64,000 nt of DNA from Clostridium sp. 1001275B_160808_H3 (lineage in GTDB: Bacteria > Bacillota > Clostridia > Clostridiales > Clostridiaceae), in assembly GCF_015550425.1 (NCBI RefSeq), contig NZ_JADNAT010000015.1, positions 29,290 through 93,289 on the forward strand, read 5' to 3'. Each line of letters starts with the position of its first letter. Within the stretch, counting starts at the first letter, position 1. A program made the position numbers and the translations under genes. A model generated the notes under the pieces. It was not told the origin of the DNA and did not search any database. It saw only the letters and a program-made list of their open reading frames with translations. Shown in pieces: positions 1 to 8,528 of the stretch.

Positions 1-1141
1 TTTCCATAGATGTTGCATAAGATAATCTAATATAATTATCTAATCCAAAAGCAATTCCTGGTATTACTGCAACATTTTCTTCATTTAATAAACTTTTTGA
101 AAAATCTAGAGATGAATTAATCATCTTATCATTAATTTTTTTACCAAAATACCTCTCTACACATACCATTATATAAAAAGCACCCTTAGGTCTTATAATT
201 GATAACCCATCAATTTTATTAATTCTATCAATCATATAATTTCTTCTTTTTTCAAATTCTTTTATCATTATTTTTATGCTATCTTGTGGTCCATTTAAAG
301 CTTCAATTGCAGCATACTGAGATATAGAGTTTACATTTGACGTAACATGACTTTGAACACTACTCATTAACTTAGCAATTTTCTTACTAGATGCAGAATA
401 TCCTACTCTCCACCCTGTCATTGCATATGCTTTTGATAATCCATTAATTACTATCGTTCTTTCATAAGAATCTTTTGATATAGCTGCTATGCTAATATGA
501 TTTGCATTATCGTATATCAGCTTTTCATATATTTCATCTGATATTATTATTAAATCATATTCCTTAGCTAATTCTGCAATTTCAGTTAATTCTTCCTTTG
601 TATATATACTACCAGTTGGATTATTGGGACTATTTACTAATATTGCTTTTGTTCTATTTGTAATTGATTTTCTAAGCTCATCAACTGTATATTTGTAATC
701 ATTTTCCTTAGTAGTATTTATAAATAAAGGAATCCCACCAGCTAATTTCACAAGTTCTGGATAACTTACCCAATAAGGAGTTGGTATTATCACTTCATCC
801 CCTTCATTCAATATAGCTAAAAAAGTATTTGCCAAACTTTGCTTAGCTCCTGTAGATACCACTATCTGATCTGCATCATAATTTAATTCATTATCTTTTT
901 TTAATTTATTACAAATAGCTTTCCTTAAATCTAAAATACCACTTGTAGGCGTATATTTCGTCTTTCCATCTCTCATGGCTTTTATAGCAGCTTCTATTAT
1001 ATTTTCTGGAGTATTAAAATCTGGCTCTCCTGCCCCAAAGCTTACTACATCCACCCCTGATTCTTTTAACTCTTTTGCCTTTGCTGTAATTTCTAGTGTT
1101 ATTGATGGATTAATTCCCATTGCTTTTTTAGATAAATCCAT
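1..1141 (-). CDS. PLP-dependent aminotransferase, aspartate aminotransferase type (C-terminus cut off by window edge)
   Basis: Fold-type I pyridoxal-phosphate aminotransferase, most like the aspartate/aromatic class that moves an amino group from an amino acid to 2-oxoglutarate. The translation starts MDLSKKAMGINPS at 1141 after a G-rich ribosome site. It carries family landmarks: a GAGEPDF segment near the N-terminus, NSPNNPTG in the middle, SDEIYE (cofactor-contacting Asp) and NGLSKAYAMTGWR, whose Lys should form the Schiff base. The frame runs off the left edge, so the last residues are missing. It begins 16 bases after the PHP gene stop on the same strand, so the two are probably co-transcribed. 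The family is clear; the exact substrate is inferred only from family resemblance. Confidence 0.85.
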   Translation of the reverse strand, partial: MDLSKKAMGINPSITLEITAKAKELKESGVDVVSFGAGEPDFNTPENIIEAAIKAMRDGKTKYTPTSGILDLRKAICNKLKKDNELNYDADQIVVSTGAKQSLANTFLAILNEGDEVIIPTPYWVSYPELVKLAGGIPLFINTTKENDYKYTVDELRKSITNRTKAILVNSPNNPTGSIYTKEELTEIAELAKEYDLIIISDEIYEKLIYDNANHISIAAISKDSYERTIVINGLSKAYAMTGWRVGYSASSKKIAKLMSSVQSHVTSNVNSISQYAAIEALNGPQDSIKIMIKEFEKRRNYMIDRINKIDGLSIIRPKGAFYIMVCVERYFGKKINDKMINSSLDFSKSLLNEENVAVIPGIAFGLDNYIRLSYATSME

Positions 1142-1157
1142 TTTGATACCCCCCAAT

Positions 1158-1982
1158 TTACTTTTTAAAATTTATTAATTTTTTTAGTAAAGCTTCATTT
1201 ATCCCATAGCTTCCTATTAAATTTTCATTATAACATTCTTTACCATGATAATCACTTCCACCAGTTATAAATAATTTATGTTTTTTACATAAATTATAAA
1301 AATTATTGGTTTGTTCTCTACTATGACTAGGGTGATATACTTCTACACCTCTTAAACCATAAAACTTAAAATCTTTAATTATATTTTCTATAGCTAATCC
1401 TTTATATATCTGACCTGGGTGAGCCAAAACTGCAACTCCTCCCGAGCTATTTATAACTTGTATAGCATCTTTATAATTAAGCTTAAAACCTTTAACATAT
1501 GCAGGCTTTCCTTTAACTAAAAAGTTAGTAAAAGCAGCTTTATAACTATCAAAATATCCTTTTTTCACCATAGCATTAGCAACATGACTTCTTCCTATCA
1601 CTGTAGAATCTAAATCAATAGCAAGCTCATCTAAAGTTAAATGGATATCATTCTTTCTTAATTTAAAAAGAATTTCTTCTATTCTTTCTATTCTAGCTTT
1701 ATTTAATCTATTTACTGTTTCATTTAAATTTTTATTTTTTATATCAATAAAATATCCTAATATATGAATTTCTAAATCATCATATTCAGTGCTTAATTCT
1801 ATTCCAGATATTATATTTATATCATCGGATTTATTTTCTACTATATATTGCGAAGCTATCGAATCATGATCTGTAATAGAAATACTTTTCACACCTAGAC
1901 TTTTTGCTTTATCCACAATTTCTTCTGGTGTCATACTACCATCTGAATAACTTGAATGAATATGTAAATCTGCATAGTTCAT
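1158..1982 (-). CDS. PHP-domain metal-dependent phosphoesterase
   Basis: 274-residue PHP-superfamily hydrolase, similar to the TrpH/YciV group that removes phosphate from small nucleotides such as 3',5'-bisphosphates or acts on RNA ends. Metal ligands are visible: HIHSSYSDG (His7, His9), TDHD at 37-40, the GIELS Glu, an AHPG motif in the middle third and GGSDYHG near the C-terminus. There is no signal peptide or membrane segment, so it is cytoplasmic. It sits directly upstream of the aminotransferase gene, probably in one transcript, but this pairing does not reveal the substrate. Family assignment is firm; the reaction is inferred. Confidence 0.85.
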   Translation of the reverse strand: MNYADLHIHSSYSDGSMTPEEIVDKAKSLGVKSISITDHDSIASQYIVENKSDDINIISGIELSTEYDDLEIHILGYFIDIKNKNLNETVNRLNKARIERIEEILFKLRKNDIHLTLDELAIDLDSTVIGRSHVANAMVKKGYFDSYKAAFTNFLVKGKPAYVKGFKLNYKDAIQVINSSGGVAVLAHPGQIYKGLAIENIIKDFKFYGLRGVEVYHPSHSREQTNNFYNLCKKHKLFITGGSDYHGKECYNENLIGSYGINEALLKKLINFKK

Positions 1983-2062
1983 TTTAACACCTTATTTCTT
2001 AAGTATATATTAAAAATATATCATTATTAATATAAAATGACAATTAAAAAGTAAACATAAAT

Positions 2063-2092
2063 AAAAGAAGTGCCAAAATTGGCACTTCTTTT
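2063..2092 (-). terminator. Intrinsic terminator after the DUF1292 gene
   Basis: A 13-bp perfect stem (AAAAGAAGTGCCA pairing with TGGCACTTCTTTT) with a 4-base loop ends six bases before the minus-strand stop codon. The A-rich left arm gives a U-tract on the minus transcript. Confidence 0.85.
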
Positions 2093-2097
2093 ATTTA

Positions 2098-2430
2098 TTA
2101 CTCAGCTAAATCTTCACTATAGAACTTTGATACTCTATCAAATTCTTCTTCTTCTGGAATTATTAATTCTCCATCTTCATTTGATCTAAATAAGTAAACT
2201 GAATCTTCATTTGGATCTTGAGCTAAAATATACTCATTTTCTTCAAATTCGAAGGCATCTATAATTGGACATGATATAACATTTCCATTATCATCTTCTA
2301 AGTCTACAACAAAGTGTTCATGATGGTCTTCTCCACATCCGCATCCTTCATGATGTTCATGATCGTGATCGTGACCACATCCACATTCCATTTCTTCTTC
2401 GTGGCATCCACATTTCTTTTCGTTATCCAT
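2098..2430 (-). CDS. DUF1292 protein with a His/Cys-rich N-terminal extension
   Basis: 110-residue acidic cytoplasmic protein. Residues about 40-105 fit the DUF1292 pattern common in Firmicutes (VDLEDDNGN, then alternating strands with YILAQ and VYLFR). The first 40 residues are different: repeated CGC, CGCG, HDHDHEHH and HHEHF clusters that look like a metal-binding tail for Zn, Ni or Cu. It has its own AGGAGG site at about 2437-2442 and its own terminator, so it is probably monocistronic. In many Firmicutes DUF1292 genes sit near mreB/ruvX-type housekeeping genes; that is not the case here. Function is unknown. Metal binding is inferred from composition only. Confidence 0.75.
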   Translation of the reverse strand: MDNEKKCGCHEEEMECGCGHDHDHEHHEGCGCGEDHHEHFVVDLEDDNGNVISCPIIDAFEFEENEYILAQDPNEDSVYLFRSNEDGELIIPEEEEFDRVSKFYSEDLAE

Positions 2431-2541
2431 TAAAATAATCCTCCTTCAATAGATTATGATTCTATTTAATTCTACCCTTAATTAGTAAAAATTAAAAGAA
2501 AAATATTAATTTTTTTTATATTTTATATTATTAAAGAAAAA

Positions 2542-2565
2542 ATGAGGAGCTTTATAGCCCCTCAT
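2542..2565 (-). terminator. Intrinsic terminator after PFOR
   Basis: Hairpin ATGAGG-A-GC / GC-C-CCTCAT with a TTTATA loop lies ten bases past the PFOR stop, followed on the minus strand by a T-rich stretch. Confidence 0.7.
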
Positions 2566-2574
2566 CTATAAAAA

Positions 2575-5500
2575 TTATTGTTGTTCTGCTAATCTCTTGT
2601 AGTTTGCTAATCTTTCCTTAGCATCCTTTTCTGTCTTTTCAAATAAAGCTTCAGCAGCTTCTGGGAATGCCTTAGCAAGTGATGCATATCTTACTTCACC
2701 CATTAAGAATTCTCTGAAATCAGCCTTTGGTTCCTTAGAATCTAATGAGAATGGATTCTTAGTTCCAATTAAGCTTGGATTATATCTATATAATCCCCAA
2801 TATCCGCATTCAACAGCTTTTTTAGCTTCATCTTGGCTGTTAGCCATACCACTCTTAATACCATGGCTTATACATGGAGCATAAGCAATGATTAATGATG
2901 GACCATCATAAGCTTCAGCTTCTGCTATTGCTTTAAGAGTTTGGTTCTTGTCAGCTCCCATAGAAATTTGAGCTACATATACATATCCATATGTCATAGC
3001 CATCATTCCTAGGTCTTTCTTCTTAGTTCTCTTTCCTGATGCAGCAAACTTAGCTATTGCAGCAGTTGGAGTTGATTTAGAAGATTGTCCACCAGTATTT
3101 GAGTATATTTCTGTATCAAATACAAGAACATTTACGTCTTCTCCTGAAGCAAGAACATGGTCTAATCCACCGTATCCGATGTCATATGCCCATCCGTCTC
3201 CTCCGAATATCCATTGAGATCTCTTAACTAGGAATTCCTTATCTTTTAAGATTTCTCTTGCATAGTCAGCATCAACATTTGCTAAAGTAGCAAGAACTCT
3301 ATCAGCTCTATCTCTAGTTCCTTCTCCACTGTTCATATGATCTAACCAGTCTTGAAGTACTGCTTTAACATCTTCTGAAGTTTCTATTTCTAGAGCCTTC
3401 TTCATGTTATCAGCTATTCTTTCTCTTATAGCCTTAACTCCTAAGAACATACCTAATCCAAATTCAGCATTATCTTCGAATAATGAGTTAGCCCAAGCTG
3501 GACCATGTCCTTCATTATTTACTGTGTATGGAGTTGCTGGAACTGATCCACCCCAAATTGATGAACATCCAGTAGCATTAGCTATCATCATTCTATCACC
3601 GAATAATTGAGTTACAAGCTTAGCATATGGAGTTTCTCCACAACCAGCACAAGCTCCTGAGAACTCAAATAATGGTTGTTCAAATTGGCTACCCTTAACT
3701 GTATTCTTGTTCATTGGGTTCTTCTTAGGTGCAACTTCTTTAACTGCATAATCCCAAGCTTCGATTTGATCTTCTTGAGTATCCATTGGTTTCATTATTA
3801 ATGCCTTACCAGGTGCTGGACAAACTTGAGCACAGTTTCCACAGCCTGTACAATCTAATGGAGTAACTCCAATTGTATAGAATGTTGGCTCTTCTGTCTT
3901 TAATGCCTTTGCAGGAACAATCTTTAATGATTCTGGTGCATTTTCTTTTTCATTTTCATTTAATAAGAATGGTCTTATAACAGCATGTGGACATACATAT
4001 GCACATTGGTTACATTGGATACATTTATCTTGTTGCCATTCTGGAACATTGATAGCTATACCTCTCTTTTCATATGCAGCAGTACCAGCCATGAATGTAC
4101 CATCTTCCATTCCATCAAATGCTGAAACTGGAAGGTCAAATCCTTTTTGAGCATTGATTGGTTCAACTATATTCTTGATGAAAGCAGGAACGTCATTTCT
4201 TTCTTCCTTAACTTCTTCAACAGCATCTTTCCAATCTGCTGGAACTTCTATCTTAACTATAGATTCAACACCTTTATCTATAGCAGCATAGTTCATGTTA
4301 ACAACTTTTTCACCTTTTTTACCGTATGACTTAACTACAGCGTCTTTTAAGTATTTAACAGCATCTTCAACTGGAATGATGTTAGCAATCTTAAAGAATG
4401 CAGCTTGCATTATCATGTTAATTCTTCCACCAAGACCAATTTCTTGTGCTATCTTAACAGCATTTAAAGTATATAAATCAATGTTGTTTTCTGCTATATA
4501 TCTCTTCATTGATGCAGGTAATTTTTCATTAACTTCTTCTGGGCTCCAGATTGTGTTTAATAAGAATTTACCATTTTTCTTTAAGCCTTCTAATACGTCA
4601 TATTTATAAACGTAAGCTTGGTTATGACATGCTACGAAATCAGCTTTGTCAACTAAATATGGTGATTTGATTTGTTTCTTACCAAATCTTAAGTGTGATA
4701 CTGTTATACCACCAGATTTCTTTGAGTCATATGAGAAATATCCTTGAGCATACATGTCTGTATGGTCTCCAATGATTTTAATAGCACTCTTATTAGCACC
4801 AACTGTACCGTCTGATCCTAATCCCCAGAATTTACATGCTTTAGTTCCTTCTGGAGTAGCATCGATGTCACCAATTTCTTCTAATGAAGTATTAGTTACG
4901 TCATCAACAATACCAATTGTAAATCCATCTTTTGGATTTTCTGATGCTAAGTTAGCATATACAGCAGCTATATGTGATGGGTTTGGATCTTTTGAACCTA
5001 ATCCATATCTACCTCCAACTATAACTGGAGCATTTTCTCTTCCATAGAATGCACTCTTAACGTCTAAGTATAATGGTTCTCCAATTGAACCTGGTTCTTT
5101 AGTTCTATCTAGAACAGCTATAGACTTAACTGTAGCTGGTATTACCTTTAATAATTTTTCTATAGAGAATGGTCTGTAAAGTCTTACCTTAACAACCCCA
5201 ACTTTTTCTCCTTTTGCATTTAAGTAATCTACAGTTTCTTCAGCAACGTCAGTTGATGAACCCATTGTAACAATTATTCTGTCTGCATCTGGAGCTCCAT
5301 AATAATCGAAGCAGTGATATTCTCTTCCTGTTAACTTAGTTATTTCAGCCATGTAGCTTTCTACAACTTCTGGAATATCTTCATAGAATCTATTTACTGA
5401 TTCTCTAGTTTGGAAGTATATATCAGGGTTTTGTGCAGTACCTCTAGTTACTGGGTGATTTGGATTTAAAGCTCTTCTTCTAAAAGCATCTAAAGCATCA

Positions 5501-6087
5501 TAATCAACTAATTTAGCTAATTCATCATATTCTAAAACTTCTATTTTTTGAATTTCGTGTGAAGTTCTGAATCCATCAAAGAAGTTCATAAATGGTATTC
5601 TAGTTTTGATAGAAGTTAAGTGAGCTACTGGAGCTAAATCCATAACTTCTTGAACTGATCCTTCTGCAAGCATTGCAAAACCAGTTTGTCTTGCAGCCAT
5701 AACGTCTTGATGGTCTCCAAATATACTTAATGAAGAAGTTGCTAAAGCTCTTGCTGATACATGGAATACTGTTGGAAGCATTTCCCCTGCAATCTTGTAC
5801 ATATTTGGGATCATTAATAATAACCCTTGTGATGCAGTATATGTTGTTGTTAATGCACCAGCTTGTAAAGATCCGTGAACTGCACCAGCTGCTCCTGCTT
5901 CTGATTGCATTTCCATAACCTTAACAGGTTGTCCAAATATGTTCTTTCTTCCTTGTGCTACCCATTCATCAACGTGCTCAGCCATTGGTGATGATGGTGT
6001 AATTGGGAAGATAGCAGCTACTTCTGTGAACGCATATGATATATGAGCCGCAGCCGTATTACCATCCATAGTTTTCATTTTTCTCAT
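2575..6087 (-). CDS. nifJ: Pyruvate:ferredoxin (flavodoxin) oxidoreductase
   Basis: Converts pyruvate and CoA to acetyl-CoA and CO2, passing electrons to ferredoxin or flavodoxin; the central step of clostridial fermentation. It is 1170 residues, the usual length of the single-chain homodimeric enzyme. Domains in order: pyruvate-binding domain (ITPSSPMAEHVDEW), CoA-binding and gamma domains, two [4Fe-4S] motifs (CIQCNQCAYVCP and CTGCGNCAQVCP, about residues 690-760), then the thiamine-diphosphate domain with the proximal-cluster motif GACAGCGETPY and the GDGWAYDIGYGG metal/TPP site. The ribosome site is GGAAGAGAGG ahead of ATG 6087. The flavodoxin gene just upstream encodes a plausible electron acceptor. 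The gene is preceded by a folded leader (6184-6253). Confidence 0.97.
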   Translation of the reverse strand: MRKMKTMDGNTAAAHISYAFTEVAAIFPITPSSPMAEHVDEWVAQGRKNIFGQPVKVMEMQSEAGAAGAVHGSLQAGALTTTYTASQGLLLMIPNMYKIAGEMLPTVFHVSARALATSSLSIFGDHQDVMAARQTGFAMLAEGSVQEVMDLAPVAHLTSIKTRIPFMNFFDGFRTSHEIQKIEVLEYDELAKLVDYDALDAFRRRALNPNHPVTRGTAQNPDIYFQTRESVNRFYEDIPEVVESYMAEITKLTGREYHCFDYYGAPDADRIIVTMGSSTDVAEETVDYLNAKGEKVGVVKVRLYRPFSIEKLLKVIPATVKSIAVLDRTKEPGSIGEPLYLDVKSAFYGRENAPVIVGGRYGLGSKDPNPSHIAAVYANLASENPKDGFTIGIVDDVTNTSLEEIGDIDATPEGTKACKFWGLGSDGTVGANKSAIKIIGDHTDMYAQGYFSYDSKKSGGITVSHLRFGKKQIKSPYLVDKADFVACHNQAYVYKYDVLEGLKKNGKFLLNTIWSPEEVNEKLPASMKRYIAENNIDLYTLNAVKIAQEIGLGGRINMIMQAAFFKIANIIPVEDAVKYLKDAVVKSYGKKGEKVVNMNYAAIDKGVESIVKIEVPADWKDAVEEVKEERNDVPAFIKNIVEPINAQKGFDLPVSAFDGMEDGTFMAGTAAYEKRGIAINVPEWQQDKCIQCNQCAYVCPHAVIRPFLLNENEKENAPESLKIVPAKALKTEEPTFYTIGVTPLDCTGCGNCAQVCPAPGKALIMKPMDTQEDQIEAWDYAVKEVAPKKNPMNKNTVKGSQFEQPLFEFSGACAGCGETPYAKLVTQLFGDRMMIANATGCSSIWGGSVPATPYTVNNEGHGPAWANSLFEDNAEFGLGMFLGVKAIRERIADNMKKALEIETSEDVKAVLQDWLDHMNSGEGTRDRADRVLATLANVDADYAREILKDKEFLVKRSQWIFGGDGWAYDIGYGGLDHVLASGEDVNVLVFDTEIYSNTGGQSSKSTPTAAIAKFAASGKRTKKKDLGMMAMTYGYVYVAQISMGADKNQTLKAIAEAEAYDGPSLIIAYAPCISHGIKSGMANSQDEAKKAVECGYWGLYRYNPSLIGTKNPFSLDSKEPKADFREFLMGEVRYASLAKAFPEAAEALFEKTEKDAKERLANYKRLAEQQ

Positions 6088-6183
6088 CGTGTTTGACCTC
6101 TCTTCCTTATATATAAAATTTTATAAATACGCTAAATACAGAAATTTAACACTGTATTCAATTGAAATAAATTATTGGTAAGA

Positions 6184-6253
6184 AAAGATTCAACCGCTTA
6201 ATTACGTCTCCGTACCTAACCCCTAAGGTACTTCCCTGAGTCTTTACCCCCTC
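6184..6253 (-). ncRNA. Structured 5' leader candidate upstream of PFOR, unassigned
   Basis: Read on the minus strand, between the flavodoxin stop and PFOR, an outer stem AAAGACTCA (6245-6237) pairs with TGAATCTTT (6192-6184), eight of nine positions. It encloses a perfect six-base stem GTACCT/AGGTAC (6231-6226 with 6217-6212) capped by a G-rich loop TAGGGGTT. The stretch is much richer in G than its surroundings. It does not match the conserved cores I know for TPP, SAM, FMN, cobalamin, glycine, THF, ZTP, fluoride, preQ1, guanidine or cyclic-dinucleotide riboswitches. It has no U-tract, so it is not a terminator. It could be a riboswitch aptamer, a protein-binding site or an RNA-processing element. 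Confidence 0.45.
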
Positions 6254-6260
6254 AAAGAAT

Positions 6261-6686
6261 TTATTTAGTTAATTTCTCACCAAGTTCTTTTGCTTTTAGC
6301 AATTCCTCTTCACTTGGTGATTCCTTAACGGCGATGTGTCCTACAACATTAAAGTCGTAATCATTCATACGTTGAACCCAGTCAACCATGAATTTTCCAT
6401 CATCCCATCCATATGATCCAAATAATACAACTTTCTTTTGTTTGTTTGGTAACAATTTGAATTGATTGATAAATGGTTCCATTTCATGTTGTTCAATTCT
6501 ATTATTATCCATTGATGGGCTTCCGAAAGCAATTGCATCAGCTTCTGTTACATCTTCAATTGTTGCATCATAAACATATTTTATATTTACATCTGCATTA
6601 GCACATTTAGCACCTTCTGCAATTGAATTTGCAAGAACTTCTACGTTTCCCCCGTTACTCCAATAGATAATAGAAATTTTTTTCAT
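6261..6686 (-). CDS. Flavodoxin
   Basis: 141-residue short-chain flavodoxin, a soluble FMN electron carrier. The FMN-phosphate loop is YWSNGGNVE at residues 8-16, slightly unusual because the classical pattern is (S/T)xTGxT. The GSPSMDNN and GSYGWDDGKF segments are the two isoalloxazine-flanking loops. The ribosome site GGATGAGGTG lies ahead of ATG 6686. It is directly upstream of PFOR on the same strand, so it may accept electrons from PFOR when iron limits ferredoxin. Family assignment is firm; the partnership with PFOR is inferred from position. Confidence 0.93.
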   Translation of the reverse strand: MKKISIIYWSNGGNVEVLANSIAEGAKCANADVNIKYVYDATIEDVTEADAIAFGSPSMDNNRIEQHEMEPFINQFKLLPNKQKKVVLFGSYGWDDGKFMVDWVQRMNDYDFNVVGHIAVKESPSEEELLKAKELGEKLTK

Positions 6687-6849
6687 AATTACATCACCTC
6701 ATCCTTTGACTAAATTAAGTCACTTTGTTGGATATATATTACCTATTTTTTTACTCACTATTTTATTATATAACACTATTTTTTTTTTGCAAGTTTTATA
6801 CAAGCCATATTACTTCAATATATCCTTTTCAAATTAAAAAAATCCTATT

Positions 6850-7935
6850 TTACTTATTTAACTCCATACTTTGAATAATTACTTCTAAAATCGCATCTAC
6901 ACCATTCGTTATCCCACTTTTTTTCATATTTCTTACCAAAACACTGCTTTTTTCTTTCAACTCATTAATTTTTGTAAGTAGCATTCCTTTATTCTCCATC
7001 ATTTCATCTTCATCAAGGACTACTGAATATCCTTCCTTCTCAAAAGATTTAGCGTTTAATATTTGGTCCCCTCTACTTATCTTTTTAGATAATGGAATTA
7101 AAAGAGTAGGTTTGTTTAATGCTAGTAATTCGAATATAACGTTGGCACCTGCTCTAGATATTATATAATTAGCTGATTTTAATAAATGTGGAAGTTCATC
7201 TTTAACATACTCATATTGCACATATCCCTTTAAATTACTTAGTTCTTTATCTAAGTTTCCTTTTCCGCATATATGAATAATATTAAAGCTTTCTAATAAC
7301 TTTTTAATATTTTTTCTTACTTCCTCATTAATACTTTTAGCACCTAAGCTACCTCCAATAATAAGTAAAATTTCCTTATTATCATTAAACCCACATATCT
7401 GTTTTCCTTTAATTGCACTACCACTCAATATTTCCTTTCGTATTGGGGTTCCAGTTAAAACACCTTTTCCATCCTTTATATAATTTAGACTTTCTCTAAA
7501 TGTAACACATAGCTTTGAACAAAATGGCGCTGATAGCTTATTAGCTAAGCCTGGAGTTAAATCTGATTCATGCGATACAACTGGAATTTTCTTCATAGAA
7601 GCTGCTATTACAACCGGAACAGCAACAAATCCCCCCTTAGAAAATATTATATCTGGTTTTTCTTTTCTAATTATTTTATTTGCTTCTATAACACCTTTCA
7701 TAACTTTAAAAGGGTCTGTGAAATTTTTAATATCAAAATATCTTCTAAGCTTTCCTGATGATATTTCATAATAAGGTATATTAGCATCTTTTATTATTTC
7801 TTTTTCTATTCCATCTTTACTTCCTATGTATTTTATATCAAAACCTTCTTCTTTTAGCCTTGGCACTAATGCTAAATTAGGAGTAACATGACCTGCTGTT
7901 CCTCCTCCAGTCATTATTATTTTATATTTACTCAT
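6850..7935 (-). CDS. murG: UDP-GlcNAc:undecaprenyl-PP-MurNAc-pentapeptide GlcNAc transferase
   Basis: Adds N-acetylglucosamine to lipid I to give lipid II at the inner face of the membrane, the last cytoplasmic step of peptidoglycan synthesis. The 361-residue length is normal for the family. The N-terminal glycine-rich loop [11 protein letters not shown] (10-20) and the C-terminal donor-site motif [14 protein letters not shown] with LLIPL are present, together with the central [10 protein letters not shown] loop. It stands alone here, away from the usual division-cell-wall cluster. The intergenic stretch upstream (7936-8256) contains hairpins and an inverted repeat that could belong to its leader. 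Confidence 0.95.
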   Translation of the reverse strand: MSKYKIIMTGGGTAGHVTPNLALVPRLKEEGFDIKYIGSKDGIEKEIIKDANIPYYEISSGKLRRYFDIKNFTDPFKVMKGVIEANKIIRKEKPDIIFSKGGFVAVPVVIAASMKKIPVVSHESDLTPGLANKLSAPFCSKLCVTFRESLNYIKDGKGVLTGTPIRKEILSGSAIKGKQICGFNDNKEILLIIGGSLGAKSINEEVRKNIKKLLESFNIIHICGKGNLDKELSNLKGYVQYEYVKDELPHLLKSANYIISRAGANVIFELLALNKPTLLIPLSKKISRGDQILNAKSFEKEGYSVVLDEDEMMENKGMLLTKINELKEKSSVLVRNMKKSGITNGVDAILEVIIQSMELNK

Positions 7936-7954
7936 TTAAACACCCCACTAATTT

Positions 7955-8073
7955 AATTAACAATTAATAATTGATAATGGATAATTATAGGCTAAACTCC
8001 TCTGGAGTCTAACTTTTTTATAATTCAACTAAGCTGAATTGTTTCATAAATCATTAAATTCTAGTTGTTAATT
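7955..8073. repeat. Imperfect foldback region between murG and the SASP gene
   Basis: AATTAACAATT at 7955-7965 is inverted as AGTTGTTAATT at 8063-8073 (10 of 11). Inside lies a 23-base hairpin, ACTCC-TCT-GGAGT with flanks, at 7991-8013 that is fully paired with wobbles on the minus strand and followed by six T on the plus strand. AT-rich palindromic filler of this kind is common in clostridia. It may be a degenerate miniature element or part of the murG leader. I see no open frame in this 320-base gap. Confidence 0.35.
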
Positions 8074-8256
8074 TTTAATTATTTTTTACTTATTAAATAA
8101 TATCATATTATTCAATACAATTTAAATGTTATTTAAGTTATTCTAAAAAAATTATCTCTTCCACTATTATGTCCAATTCCCTGAAGTTACATATAATATT
8201 TTTTTAAAAATATACACAAGCTATAATTACAAAAGAGAGAAGGAGGTGTAAGAATC

Positions 8257-8445
8257 ATGGCAAGTAACAGAAGTTTAATACCAGAAGCTAAACAAGGATT
8301 AGCTAAATTCAAGAATGAAGTGGCTAACGAAATGGGAGTACCATTCTCTGATTACAATGGAGATTTATCTTCAAAACAATGCGGAAGCGTCGGAGGAGAA
8401 ATGGTTAAAAGAATGGTAGAACAATATGAAAATGGAATAAAATAG
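8257..8445 (+). CDS. Alpha/beta-type small acid-soluble spore protein
   Basis: 62-residue SASP that coats and protects DNA in the dormant spore core and is degraded at germination by the GPR protease. Two conserved family blocks are present: KFKNEVANEMGV (residues 18-29), which contains the GPR cleavage site, and GSVGGEMVKRMVEQ near the C-terminus. The ribosome site GGAGGTG is well placed before ATG 8257. The gene is monocistronic and convergent with recJ. A forespore sigma-G promoter is expected, but I could not place a convincing one. Confidence in the family is high. Confidence 0.96.
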   Translation: MASNRSLIPEAKQGLAKFKNEVANEMGVPFSDYNGDLSSKQCGSVGGEMVKRMVEQYENGIK

Positions 8446-8482
8446 TTTTCATGTGTTAAATCATTAAAAACCAATAAGCTTA

Positions 8483-8526
8483 AGGAGTTACCTTAAAGTG
8501 ATTTATATCATATTAAGGTAACTCCT
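8483..8526 (-). terminator. Terminator of the parE-parC-DJ-1-recJ operon
   Basis: A 14-bp perfect stem AGGAGTTACCTTAA / TTAAGGTAACTCCT with a 16-base loop lies immediately after the recJ stop; a T-run follows about ten bases later on the minus strand. It may also end the convergent SASP transcript. Confidence 0.75.
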
Positions 8527-8528
8527 CG

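Noticed and set aside
6088..6183. Rex redox-repressor site upstream of PFOR
   Set aside because: Only one half-site (TGTTAAAT) is present; the inverted half TTAACA at proper spacing is missing.
7936..8256. Foldback copy C of the 41353/42720 family
   Set aside because: It has inverted AATTAACAATT arms but lacks ATGTAGAAT and AAATTTAAAATTT, so kinship cannot be claimed.
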